A stretch of 64,000 nucleotides of DNA from Megalonaias nervosa (Eukaryota; Mollusca; Bivalvia; Unionida; Unionidae): contig JAECUM010012908.1 of NCBI GenBank assembly GCA_016617855.1, positions 1-64,000 of the forward strand, given 5' to 3'. The notes under the pieces were generated by a model. That model did not search any database and had not been told where the DNA came from. It saw only the letters and a list, made by a program, of their open reading frames with translations. This document shows, piece after piece, positions 60,718 to 63,579 of the stretch (position 1 is its first letter; every line of letters starts with the position of its first letter). A program made the translations under genes and the position numbers.

Positions 60718-60970
60718 TAACAGCTGCAGTACAACAAACCTGCCTTTATGAAATTGAATACAGAACCTGTCAACAATCTAACAGAAGAAATGATTTATCA
60801 ACCGTACAAGGCAAAAGAAAAGCATACATACCAAGGATTGGGTTAGTCAATGAAGAAGGTGCTGTTGATAGGGCAGGTGGCTGTTTGAGACAATCTAAAT
60901 ATTTGCTACGGTTATGGAAGGCATCAAATATTGCTTGAAGGGTCATATTCAGCTGGGATGATGTAATTTT
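15060..60970 (-). CDS. CCDC180: CCDC180-like coiled-coil protein, C-terminal 508 residues in twelve exons (5' part outside window)
   Basis: Seen: twelve minus-strand exons, each bounded by AG and GT: 60832-60970, 59642-59750, 50571-50632, 45977-46109, 34241-34394, 32611-32755, 29527-29687, 28964-29101, 26057-26168, 23880-23996, 20945-21072 and 15060-15188. All eleven junctions agree in phase, giving 1,527 nt, 508 residues and a TGA stop at 15060-15062. The first four exons are Ser/Pro/Lys-rich and probably disordered. From the fifth onward the protein is charged and helical, with landmarks such as RAVTRPQALQET, LRPTLGHP, LIRRKNAGE and a final coiled coil ending VKDLY. Known: CCDC180 has DUF4455 near its N-terminus and DUF4456 near its C-terminus and is linked to cilia and sperm flagella. 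Inference: the last seven exons carry the DUF4456-like part. The exon structure is very secure; the name rests on remembered family resemblance. The start codon and upstream exons should lie right of position 64000. Confidence 0.8.
15236..15765. repeat. Minisatellite of about 25 bp, roughly twenty copies
   Basis: Units are variants of GGTAGTTGGTACAATAATTA + ACTGG. It starts about 50 bp upstream of the acceptor of the terminal exon (15188). An open frame of VVGTIINW repeats across it is a repeat artefact. Confidence 0.92.
16257..17866 (+). pseudogene. Decayed copy of a multi-copy invertebrate gene of unknown function (probably mobile)
   Basis: Seen: a stretch of about 530 codons with uniform coding character but broken. 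A zinc-ribbon-like start has CYVCGELTF and HICCNTCGTNL. Later landmarks are WREPTDH, an acidic linker (about 16655-16700), LQTGYTKYCCFLCEWD, QPLHIKLGLMKNFVKAMDKT, FLGNNKADNY, and a C-terminal segment with FHQDIAT and YCWTVTRDAP. Breaks: frameshifts near 16269, near 16482 and near 17700-17750; in-frame stops at 17158, 17512 and 17560. The final TAA overlaps AATAAA. Known: many near-identical uncharacterised genes of this layout occur in cnidarian, arthropod and mollusc genomes; I know of no assigned function. Inference: a dead copy of a transposon-borne gene inside the last intron of the minus-strand gene. I saw no DDE motif and could not find its terminal repeats. Confidence 0.75.
17990..19355. 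other. Intron DNA, no gene seen
   Basis: Within the last intron. Short direct repeats TATGTATTTATATATACATA at 17957-17998; otherwise unremarkable. ORFs at 18243-18533 and 18741-18974 are low-complexity and lack splice context. Confidence 0.55.
19361..20477 (+). mobile_element. Solo LTR, 1,117 bp, with 5 bp target duplication
   Basis: Begins TGTAACGGGG and ends GCATTACA (TGTAA/TTACA termini), flanked by AAATG on both sides (19356-19360 and 20478-20482). The inside is richer in GC and CpG than the surroundings and contains a good TATA box, GGGTATAAAACTG at about 19880-19892, in plus orientation, so U3 would be left of it. A 60 bp direct repeat (two copies, about 19540-19660) lies in the presumed U3. 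No internal region or second LTR is present. Most likely left by LTR-LTR recombination of a Gypsy-type element. Confidence 0.8.
19883..19888 (+). promoter_or_regulatory. TATA box of the solo LTR
   Basis: TATAAA in the context GGGTATAAAACTG. It would fire antisense to the host gene, which is transcribed leftward. No other strong TATA box in a GC-balanced context was noticed in the window. Confidence 0.45.
20945..21072 (-). CDS. CCDC180: CCDC180-like gene, exon 11 of visible set
   Basis: Seen: acceptor TTACATTCAG, donor GTACAT, 128 nt, phase 1 in and phase 0 out. Residues GIPANELVVGPVPSKVQLTP, then SVTSFKTTLGHSATTAARDK. A hairpin MITE copy (21091-21296) starts only 17 bp upstream of the intron's terminal AG, so the branch point for this exon must lie in transposon sequence or in that short gap. 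Confidence 0.84.
21091..21296. mobile_element. Two-hairpin MITE, copy 6, next to a splice acceptor
   Basis: Ends TACCATATGTATTTG and GGAAGTATGTATGGTA, middle GGGAGTAATCAGTAGAACAA. Its left end is 17 bp from the terminal AG of the intron before the exon at 20945-21072. Confidence 0.75.
21793..21900 (+). repeat. CGTAC-motif repeat, left copy
   Basis: AT-rich block with ATTTTTCGTACA three times and AATAATAATTATTTAAAT between. A similar block recurs at 23630-23715. Confidence 0.55.
22043..22276. mobile_element. Short MITE with 6 bp target duplication
   Basis: Left end GCATGGGCGCCCGCAG; the reverse complement of the right end reads ACATGGGTGCCTGTAGGATC. Both ends are followed inwards by G-runs (GGGGGTC type). 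GCATAA flanks both sides (22037-22042 and 22277-22282). No coding capacity. A C-run of ten bases near the right end shows slippage. Superfamily not assigned. Confidence 0.75.
23630..23715 (+). repeat. CGTAC-motif repeat, right copy
   Basis: TTATTTTTCGTACAC, AAATGATAATTATTTA and ATAATTTTTCGTACAC in the same order and orientation as 21793-21900. Confidence 0.55.
23880..23996 (-). CDS. CCDC180: CCDC180-like gene, exon 10 of visible set
   Basis: Seen: acceptor TATTGACAG, donor GTGAGT, 117 nt, phase 1 at both ends (symmetric). Residues RVEPTKYPTSQLIRRKNAGE, an acidic stretch EPLEDDEDKDAVPRGQ and STWSG. The basic LIRRK motif, acidic run and W-x-G ending agree with the remembered CCDC180 pattern. 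Other reading frames across this exon stay open but lack matching splice phases. Confidence 0.85.
24425..25865. repeat. 58 bp minisatellite, about 24 copies, 1.4 kb
   Basis: Unit words ACTAAGATCTAAATCATATA, ATGTCCACAAAGAGCATGGT and CCAGTCAAAACAGCACAG. Central units are nearly identical, with two alternating variants (CACAAAG/CATAAAG and GAGCATG/CACATGG); both edges are diverged. It lies in the intron between 23996 and 26057. Confidence 0.97.
26057..26168 (-). CDS. CCDC180: CCDC180-like gene, exon 9 of visible set
   Basis: Seen: acceptor TTTCCAG, donor GTAAGT, 112 nt, phase 0 in and phase 1 out. Residues DTAVEQAKEFMSSLLELSKS, then QLGQYDKVLVVDDVEKG: a helix followed by an acidic turn. The next intron (about 2.1 kb) carries the large 58 bp minisatellite at 24425-25865. 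Confidence 0.87.
26556..26780. mobile_element. Two-hairpin MITE, copy 7, reverse orientation
   Basis: Middle reads TACTGATTACTCCTAAC, the reverse complement of the other copies. Both hairpins are well kept, with stems TGATCTGCCAGCACA / TGTGCTGGCAGATTA and CAGACCCAGATCTGCC / GACAGATCTGAGTCTATG. The left end is intact (TACCATATATACTTGCTTGT). Confidence 0.8.
26785..28960. other. Intron DNA, no gene seen
   Basis: Between the exons at 26168 and 28964. AT-rich, no recognised element apart from the weak repeat at 28150-28330. Confidence 0.55.
28150..28330. repeat. Degenerate tandem repeat of about 75 bp, 2-3 copies
   Basis: Recurring words: TGTACACCAG or AATCCAGATT, then TTCTCAAGT..ATAA..GTGCAATTT. 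Confidence 0.55.
28964..29101 (-). CDS. CCDC180: CCDC180-like gene, exon 8 of visible set
   Basis: Seen: acceptor AATTTTAG, donor GTACAG, exactly 138 nt (46 codons, symmetric 0-0, so skipping would keep frame). Residues DEHKQQLRPTLGHPHQVEQL then CQQETERHEEYVRVVEKHAK. The LRPTLGHP turn between two helices is the most distinctive motif of the visible protein and one reason for the CCDC180 assignment. Confidence 0.87.
29527..29687 (-). CDS. CCDC180: CCDC180-like gene, exon 7 of visible set
   Basis: Seen: acceptor TTATGTTGCAG, donor GTAAAT, 161 nt, phase 1 in and phase 0 out. Residues EFRKQLIHLEQSISHVPGL then a heptad-like helix ending VKIELEKKQ. Hydrophobic spacing is compatible with a coiled coil. 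Nothing unusual apart from a donor lacking the +5 G. Confidence 0.86.
29800..29960. repeat. Tandem repeat of about 44-60 bp, four copies
   Basis: Words TGACACAAAT, GGGATATGC and TCATTT.TGTATTA recur in order. Confidence 0.75.
31227..31494 (-). mobile_element. tRNA-derived SINE, degenerate copy of the same family
   Basis: Same layout as 38673-38926: GGGGCCCTGGGTAGTGGAG head on the minus strand, body with CTTGCTGGGTTTTCTGGGA, tail (CAA)n/(TTG)n at 31227-31257. Many mutations, and the B box is damaged. The long Asn- or Val-coding repeats in ORFs here are only this tail. Confidence 0.75.
31540..31905. repeat. Minisatellite of about 40-60 bp, roughly eight diverged copies
   Basis: TGGTTTGGTGTTATATATGT, GTGCTTAT and AGTGATATAC recur. 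Immediately right of a SINE. Confidence 0.8.
31940..32075 (-). mobile_element. tRNA-headed SINE of a second family
   Basis: Minus strand: CCACTGGCTCAGTGGCTAAA (A box) and GGTTGCAGGCTCTGAGTTC (degenerate B box region), followed by a short body with GGGCTGCTGTAATG. The tRNA fold is decayed. A different head from the 38.7 kb family. Confidence 0.55.
32298..32475. repeat. Short tandem repeat of about 45-55 bp, 3-4 copies
   Basis: Words TATGTGTGCTTAATTTT and TACCAGAATACTGGAAGG recur. The overlapping open frame comes from this repeat. Confidence 0.6.
32611..32755 (-). CDS. CCDC180: CCDC180-like gene, exon 6 of visible set (DUF4456-like start)
   Basis: Seen: acceptor with a run of T then CAG, donor GTATTA, 145 nt, phase 0 in and phase 1 out. 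Residues KYYVHKGNRAVTRPQALQET followed by a helix rich in Gln, Tyr and Asp (EYHNQCL). The YY..KG.R.VTRP..LQET pattern is, from memory, typical of the CCDC180 C-terminal domain. Inference: start of the DUF4456-like region. Confidence 0.87.
33640..34055. repeat. 28 bp minisatellite, about fourteen copies
   Basis: Units are variants of ACTATATGACTCCTTATTAA + CTCTGTCA. It lies between the exons at 32755 and 34241. Confidence 0.93.
34241..34394 (-). CDS. CCDC180: CCDC180-like gene, exon 5 of visible set
   Basis: Seen: acceptor AATTTTCAG, donor GTATAA (weak at +4), 154 nt, phase 2 in and phase 0 out. Frame runs TKRSNRPAKNERRVLIFGD then KLLATIRKMLKETLDLLLK, moving from a basic linker to an amphipathic helix, so the ordered C-terminal region begins here. 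The 11.6 kb intron before it contains the nested reverse transcriptase/pogo-like block, two SINE or MITE copies and an A+T-rich 456 bp duplication. Confidence 0.85.
34740..35815. repeat. Higher-order tandem duplication: about 456 bp twice, built of about 120 bp units
   Basis: 34915-35371 and 35372-35815 are nearly identical except for three small deletions in the second copy (loss of about 25 bp near 35555, short losses near 35710 and 35765). Inside, shorter units sharing ATGTTCATCATTATTAGCAT and AGCAATG recur about every 120 bp from 34740 on. Confidence 0.9.
35820..38224. other. Intron DNA, no gene seen
   Basis: Very AT-rich. Contains only MITE copy 8. The ORF at 37848-38060 shows no family resemblance and is probably chance. 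Confidence 0.55.
36822..37025. mobile_element. Two-hairpin MITE, copy 8, reverse orientation
   Basis: Middle reads GACTACTCCTAACAAACAGC. One hairpin is well preserved (AGCCAGATCAGCCAGTACAT with ATGACAGATCTGGGTCTATG). Ends are degenerate (TATCATATACTCACTTATAA). Confidence 0.7.
38225..38565. repeat. Minisatellite of about 55 bp, six to seven copies
   Basis: Units of GCACTATGATTAACTATAGT, AATTACTAAC and TCTTCAATGG. Units contain the dyad TTAACTATAGTAATTA. Confidence 0.9.
38673..38926 (-). mobile_element. tRNA-derived SINE, well preserved
   Basis: Read on the minus strand it starts GGGGCCCCGAGTGGCCGAGT, has a pol III A box (TGGCCGAGTGG) and B box (GAGTTCGAGTCC), then a body with GGTTCTTCCCGGGG and GGTTCTTCCTCCACC, and ends in a TTG/AAC-type repeat tail. 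TAA repeats flank both sides, probably part of the target site. GC-rich compared with its surroundings. The head resembles a class II (Leu/Ser-type) tRNA. Confidence 0.85.
39457..39491. repeat. (AAT)n microsatellite
   Basis: About eleven AAT units. The poly-Leu ORF on the opposite strand is an artefact of it. Confidence 0.95.
40087..43080 (+). pseudogene. Second LINE reverse transcriptase remnant, interrupted by a DNA transposon
   Basis: Seen in shifting frames: before 40813 a segment with DKIAHNLLKQFITPLCILFN and KKAVILPIHE (RT motifs 1-2 region), then WFINYLLDKAQTVVM and IQFVSAGVQ. After 41924 it resumes with VNDIADD, FADNSS (a decayed YADD motif), MRPISEYVDVVWD, YNDSPSYLKELLPPLGGET-like residues in mixed frames, and a cysteine/histidine tail (CNCGLQAESAYHYIF). 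Order and motifs match a Jockey/CR1-type RT. Many stops and frameshifts make it inactive. It lies in the intron between 34394 and 45977, antisense to the host gene. Confidence 0.75.
40816..41921. mobile_element. Non-autonomous pogo/Tigger-like DNA transposon nested in the LINE
   Basis: Ends are imperfect inverted repeats: CAGTGGAACCTCATTAATCC at the left, and the reverse complement of the right end reads CAAAGGAACCATGGTAATCC. TA lies outside both ends (40814-40815, 41922-41923). Removing it brings the RT frame back together (LV at the left, VNDIADD at the right). No transposase was recognised in the 1.1 kb interior, which repeats the phrase TCTGGATTA several times near its right end. Confidence 0.75.
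43647..43836. mobile_element. Two-hairpin MITE, copy 9, first hairpin apex lost
   Basis: Ends TACCATATATACTAGCTGAT and ACAATTACATATGGTA. Hairpin 1 is collapsed to AGACCTAGATCTGGGTCTAA: the loop and inner stem are gone and the two arms meet at AGATCT. The middle GTTAGGAGTAATCAGTA is intact. Confidence 0.75.
44816..45037. mobile_element. Two-hairpin MITE, copy 10
   Basis: Ends TACCATATACACTCGCTTAT and AAAGCAAGTATAGACAGTTA. Both dyads present, with second stem arms CAGACCTTGATCTGCCAA and GCAGATCAGGGTCTATGTTG. Confidence 0.78.
45065..45120. repeat. 17 bp tandem repeat, three copies
   Basis: AGAATACACATACTTGT repeated with small changes, just right of MITE copy 10. Confidence 0.8.
45327..45547. 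mobile_element. Two-hairpin MITE, copy 11
   Basis: Begins TACCTTATATGCAGGCTTAT and ends TAAGTGAGTATATAAGGTA. Hairpin 1 arms CCCCAGATCAGCCATTGCAT and GACAGATCTGGGTCTATG; hairpin 2 arms also visible. It is 290 bp from copy 10, the densest pair. Confidence 0.78.
45977..46109 (-). CDS. CCDC180: CCDC180-like gene, exon 4 of visible set
   Basis: Seen: 133 nt, frame RNAASDIRDKMKSS through SPISDSPKKSHSA, donor GTAAGT. The acceptor CAAAATAAAG is weak in pyrimidines just before the AG, but it is the only choice that keeps phase on both sides (phase 1 in, phase 2 out); an alternative AG 8 nt inside the exon would break the frame. Ser/Lys-rich, like a disordered linker with possible phosphorylation sites. 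Confidence 0.78.
46509..48675. mobile_element. hAT-type DNA transposon, 2.17 kb, with 8 bp target duplication
   Basis: Left end TAGGGGTGAAAAGATAC, right end (reverse complement) TAGGGTGAAACGATTCATC, flanked exactly by GTTAATAT on both sides (46501-46508 and 48676-48683). An 8 bp duplication and these ends are typical of hAT elements. No intact transposase is present. A short minus-strand stretch near 46905-47035 (ESFTSAGSSVIDF) weakly resembles the C-terminal hAT dimerisation motif and would be in the right place near one end. It sits in the intron between 45977-46109 and 50571-50632. Confidence 0.85.
48640..48830. repeat. 46 bp tandem repeat, three copies at the right flank of the hAT element, with a fourth partial at its left flank
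   Basis: Unit words AATCTATCAAATGACTACTG and TTTAGGTTAATATGCC. The same phrase precedes the hAT element at 46471-46508, so the element inserted inside this small array. Confidence 0.9.
49210..49525 (+). repeat. Dispersed repeat, copy B
   Basis: Diverged second copy of 4830-5160, same orientation. The two lie 44 kb apart, one intergenic and one in an intron of the CCDC180-like gene. Confidence 0.6.
49900..50565. repeat. Minisatellite of 60-66 bp, ten to eleven copies, touching an exon
   Basis: Unit words TACAATACATTACAGTATGA, ACTATTTGTCATAAGGGCAA and GTGTGAATATTGGGGTAA. The last unit ends at CAGTATGATA, directly followed by the donor of the exon 50571-50632. Confidence 0.95.
50571..50632 (-). 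CDS. CCDC180: CCDC180-like gene, exon 3 of visible set (62 nt micro-size exon)
   Basis: Seen: acceptor TTTTTCTTGCAG, donor GTAAGT, open frame SQKSKLRFGADADLDGEYPS; enters in phase 2, leaves in phase 1. Only 62 nt, too short to be seen as an ORF, but both splice signals are strong and it is the piece that makes the flanking exons join in frame. Its donor lies at the very edge of a 60-66 bp minisatellite (49900-50565), so the intronic side of the splice site is made of repeat DNA. Confidence 0.83.
50933..50954. repeat. (CT)n microsatellite
   Basis: About ten CT units. Confidence 0.9.
51490..51715. repeat. Minisatellite of about 34 bp, seven copies
   Basis: Units of GCAATCCTTCTATTAGTTCA and ACAATGCTTGAAT, diverged. 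Ends about 120 bp left of the LINE. Confidence 0.85.
51835..53351 (-). mobile_element. L2/CR1-like LINE, 5'-truncated with an internal deletion joining endonuclease to reverse transcriptase
   Basis: Seen on the minus strand: endonuclease-type residues FFCLYRPPPSRKNK and LIILGDFNFHFD, then THKHGHILDWILYR, then with no stop a jump to the RT catalytic segment LQLYVDDTQIYKS, followed by the C-terminal RT region with LDYCDSILSGSS and, after a frameshift near 52270, MWNELPTALR and FKSALKTHLFQLQEQT. The end of the endonuclease and the front of RT are missing (junction near 52930). The 3' end has a GCGC..TATA hairpin-like motif and an ATT-repeat tail (51835-51853), as in L2-clade elements. GTAAT flanks both ends (51830-51834 and 53352-53356), a plausible target duplication. 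Confidence 0.85.
52263..53306 (-). pseudogene. LINE ORF2 remnant (endonuclease-RT fusion by deletion)
   Basis: The open frame from 53303 to 52263 carries the apurinic-like endonuclease signature (GDFNFHFD) and RT motif C (YVDDTQIY). RT motifs before YVDD are absent, so it cannot copy RNA. A second frame (52480-52037) carries the RT C-terminus with overlap, showing a frameshift near 52270-52330. Few other lesions are present, so the insertion looks fairly young. Confidence 0.82.
53345..53845. repeat. 58 bp minisatellite, about nine copies, interrupted by the LINE
   Basis: Units of GAATGCAAGTGTCTATGCAA, TCTGTTGACAGCTGACAGTA and ATGAAGCGAGGGATCATT. A fragment of one unit (TTGACAGCTAACAGTAAT) lies on the far side of the LINE at 51818-51834. 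Confidence 0.93.
54110..54760. repeat. Degenerate tandem/dispersed repeat with CCTTGACCT-type words
   Basis: Four diverged blocks of about 150 bp share TGACCTTGACCTTTG, AAATCAATAGATTCCTT and CACAAAGTTTCAGATTGA. A related block lies at 32830-33130, and AGTTACATCC-like blocks lie at 59960-60470. Known: such blocks are frequent in mollusc genomes. Confidence 0.5.
55430..56200. repeat. Degenerate tandem array of about 115 bp units, six to seven copies
   Basis: Recurring words: CCCATTACATTATGTAATAG, TAACACTGTATAATG, CCCAGTATAAGGT and ACACTGTC.CTTTTATAAGG. A hAT MITE (55778-55953) sits inside one unit. Confidence 0.8.
55778..55953. mobile_element. hAT MITE, 176 bp, with 8 bp target duplication
   Basis: Starts CAGAGGTCTCAAACTC and ends TTTGAGACACCTG, with internal GGGCCACAT/GTGGGCCACATG inverted motifs. 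ATGTAACA flanks both ends (55770-55777 and 55954-55961). The TCAAACTC terminus and the repeated GGGCCACA words are typical of a widespread hAT MITE class. It inserted into a unit of the long degenerate tandem array at 55430-56200. Confidence 0.92.
56205..58260. other. Intron DNA, no gene seen
   Basis: Long intron between 50632 and 59642. No recognised transposon or coding segment. Confidence 0.55.
58262..58475. repeat. Tandem repeat of about 70 bp, three copies
   Basis: Words GGACTTTGTACACTTTAGAA, AACTGCTCAGATACAAACTG and ATACAG recur. Confidence 0.85.
59642..59750 (-). CDS. CCDC180: CCDC180-like gene, exon 2 of visible set
   Basis: Seen: acceptor TTTACACAG and donor GTAAGT; 109 nt. The frame continues from the previous exon (phase 1) as GARVGFVSDATPTPVS and ends VGVIKNILK with two bases of a Lys codon completed by the next exon. 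Thr/Pro/Ser-rich and likely unstructured. The intron to the next exon is 9.0 kb and contains the internally deleted LINE and the 58 bp minisatellite at 53340-53850. Confidence 0.85.
59960..60470. repeat. Two diverged copies of a CCTTGACC-containing repeat
   Basis: At 59970-60110 and 60255-60420 the order AAAAGTTAT..., TTCCCCTTGCTATGACCTTG, TAGCTATAGT.TGT and AAAGTTTC recurs. Located between two exons of the minus-strand gene. Confidence 0.55.
60676..60713. repeat. (TG)n microsatellite
   Basis: About nineteen TG units, 120 bp downstream of the exon 60832-60970 in the sense of the minus-strand gene. Confidence 0.95.
60832..60970 (-). CDS. CCDC180: CCDC180-like gene, most 5' exon visible
   Basis: Seen: 3' splice site TTTTTTCCAG, then an open frame starting KITSSQLNMTLQ and ending SSLTNPILG, then donor GTATGT. 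It enters in phase 0 and leaves in phase 1 (139 nt). No exon that would precede it was found between 60971 and 64000, so the preceding intron is at least 3 kb and holds the Gag-like element at its far end. The residues suggest the end of a helical segment running into a Pro/Ser/Thr linker. Confidence 0.82.
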
Positions 60971-60986
60971 CTGGAAAAAATGAAAT

Positions 60987-61009
60987 CATCATCATCATCA
61001 TCATCATCA
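60987..61009. repeat. (ATC)n microsatellite
   Basis: Seven ATC units, about 15 bp from the acceptor of exon 60832-60970. Confidence 0.9.
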
Positions 61010-62690
61010 ACAATATTTAAAAATGGAAGGTTCCGAAATGTTGCAAATTCAATGCTTTTGAGCCAATACCAAACAAAAACTTCAAAGTTTTTATAAATAC
61101 TATAAAAATATTTAAAGGATTAAGAAAAGAATGGAAGCCCTGTCTACTTCCATATTTCCTTCAGCTTTTATAAGGAGATTGTAAAATTAATAGATCCATC
61201 TCAAGAACTGAAGAAATTTAGAAGCCATGCTCAACTGTCTCCACTTTTATATTTTTTTCAGCTTACATTAAGAGATTGTAACATTTGGAAGATCCATCTC
61301 AGATATTGCAGAACTTCGAGCTGTACAACAATCTGCAAATTTACCCTGGAATCCTGATAAGAAACGTGACTATGATTATGTATTTCTGTTTAAAGTTCAG
61401 ATTTTTTCATTCAAAAGGCTTAGCTCAGACATGGCATTTTGGTTGATTTCTTGGCAAAGAATCCCAGTAACTGTCAAAGTAAAACAACATATATTTTCCA
61501 TTGCTGTAGGAACTTTTTCCTTCCCAGCATTAAACAATGACTGTGTTTACGTTAACTTAATTATGATGAAATACCATAAAGCTTGTGAAAAAATTATCAT
61601 GCAAAAACCTAGGTTGTCACTAAACCTCAAATTTAATATGCCCATCTTGTGATTATATCTCTCAGAAACTTAACTGTTTCATTCAGAACAAATATGGATT
61701 CCGTAAATATCTCCCAGAAAACTGGTTTAATATATTCTGTATAAACTCACTTATAAATTCAGTCCACCTGGGGTTCCACTAGCCTGGACTATAGCCTTTA
61801 AGTGACCAGAACTATATGTGACCTATGCCAGTAGATCATACAGATTCATGAAAATGAAGAGACAAATATGGAGAATTTAGTCATCAGTAAAACGACTGTC
61901 AGTCAAACTAAAATAAATAAAGATACATCTGATGTTTATTAATATAAACCTTCCTCAGAAGAAAATGAAGTGTGTGTGTGTGTCTGTTTTGGATTTTTAA
62001 TGTAGCTTTAACCCGCAACCTCCCACATCTGAGGTGGATGCTCCAGCCACTAGGCCATTGGAATGGTCAGAAAATTAAGGCATTGTAAAGTGAATTTGAT
62101 GCCTGGCACTATGTAGAGAAATGGTTTAGAGAACTCTAAATGTAAATTTTAATCACTGGCCTGAGTAATGAAATCATATTCTACACTTTTAATTCTTAAT
62201 CCCTGGACAAAAAGACTTCGCCTACTAATAATGAATTGTATAAAGCTTTGTGTTAATGATGGAAACCTATAATTGTGATTCTGCATTCCAAATTGTGGGG
62301 TCTAGATTTTTACCTGTTTCTTTCAAATGGCTTAGTAAGTATCTAATAAACACACCCATTTCATTAAAACTTTAATACTGTTACCAAATAATACTAAATG
62401 CATCAGAACCTTGCCATATGTCAAATGATAAGCATTTCGAAATATATTATTTGATGTGTTACGTATATGTAATTTAATTACTTGTGTGTTAGTTTTAAAT
62501 TCTTTTTTATTTTTATTTCATTACATGTTATTGTAATGATAACTTTATTCACTGGATTTGACATTTTTCCAGAAAATTCAGTTCAGTTCTGTTAAACCTG
62601 ATAAATATGCAGTTCGTAGAAATATTGTATTTCTGGTGACCTAGATTTCAGGGCCAGTTTCAGCTCTGTTGTAAACAACTTTTTTAAAAA
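61010..62690. other. DNA upstream of the last visible exon, no exon found
   Basis: I looked on the minus strand for a phase-0 donor that would precede the exon at 60832-60970 and found none with a plausible open frame. It holds the SINE fragment at 62001-62066. Confidence 0.5.
62001..62066 (-). mobile_element. tRNA-like SINE head fragment
   Basis: Minus strand: CCAATGGCCTAGTGGCTGGA (A box), GCATCCACCTCAGATG, then GGTTGCGGGTTAAAGC (B box with a deletion). About 65 bp, with no convincing body. Too damaged for a functional tRNA. Confidence 0.5.
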
Positions 62691-62750
62691 AAAAATTATT
62701 ATTGAATCTTATAGTAAGATTCATTCAGTAGAATCGAATTCGTCATTGGC

Positions 62751-63360
62751 AGATGTGATAGCCAGCGTGTGGTGTTACTACACCGCTTGAACTAAGTGAT
62801 CACGTGACCCCATCACATGGGATCTAAACTGCATTGTAGTTAGAGTTAAAGTGATATTTCATAGTGTTTTTTAGTCAGTCATAAATCATACCTTCGGGCT
62901 CAAAGGTATTATTTTTGTTGTTGCCAGTTTGAATTGAGTTTTTATTTAAAATAATTTATTTTACCTGGAAACTTTATCTAGTGCTCATCAGAATTCTTGG
63001 ACAAAGACATTTACTGAAAATTATTCGGAATTCTAAAGCCGGAATATTATTCTTGGTGATTCAACAAGGAACTGTTGACATGACAACACAAAACAGGTTA
63101 TAGAGGACATCATCGCCTTCCATCTTGGAACTTCATCGGGATTCGAACTCTGATTCATTTAGAACTTTTTAGTGATAGGACTTACATTTTTAATTATTGG
63201 ATTAATTTTTGGATTTGATTCATAAACCGTAAGTCCTTTTTCATATTTTTACCTTGGTTTCTAGGGAAATAAATTATTTTGTTAAATTTACAAAGCTTGA
63301 TCGCTTCACTCTTTTCTTTGTTACTTTTGTACGAGCCTAGACGCATAACAAAGCAAACTG
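62751..63360 (+). mobile_element. Probable 5' LTR/leader of the Gag-bearing element, boundaries unresolved
   Basis: The DNA between the last intronic background and the Gag start has mixed composition, an AATAAA at about 63267, and a tRNA-like stretch at about 63127-63150 (TGGAACTTC...GGATTCGAACTC) that could be a primer-binding site. A TGTGGTGTTACTACACC start near 62771 is one LTR-end candidate. I cannot see the 3' LTR, so neither LTR end can be confirmed. Confidence 0.35.
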
Positions 63361-63579
63361 AGGCACTCATCCTTGAGACATATGAATTTTGGCTAAAATA
63401 TTTCAGAAAATTTTTGTTTTGAAATTTAAATTCCCCTAGTTTTCAGAATTTTTTAAATCTCAAGTATTATTTCACATTTTGTTTGAAATCTTTAGTGAAA
63501 TCAACAGGCTTTTTCACAATATCATCAAAATTGGAGAATTTTTTTTAATTTTACCTAGGAGTGGTTGGACATTTTGAAA

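Noticed and set aside
62310..62345. Minus-strand AG/GTAAAA pattern as a further upstream exon
   Set aside because: The exon would be about 30 nt and the only acceptor nearby is poor; no sequence support.
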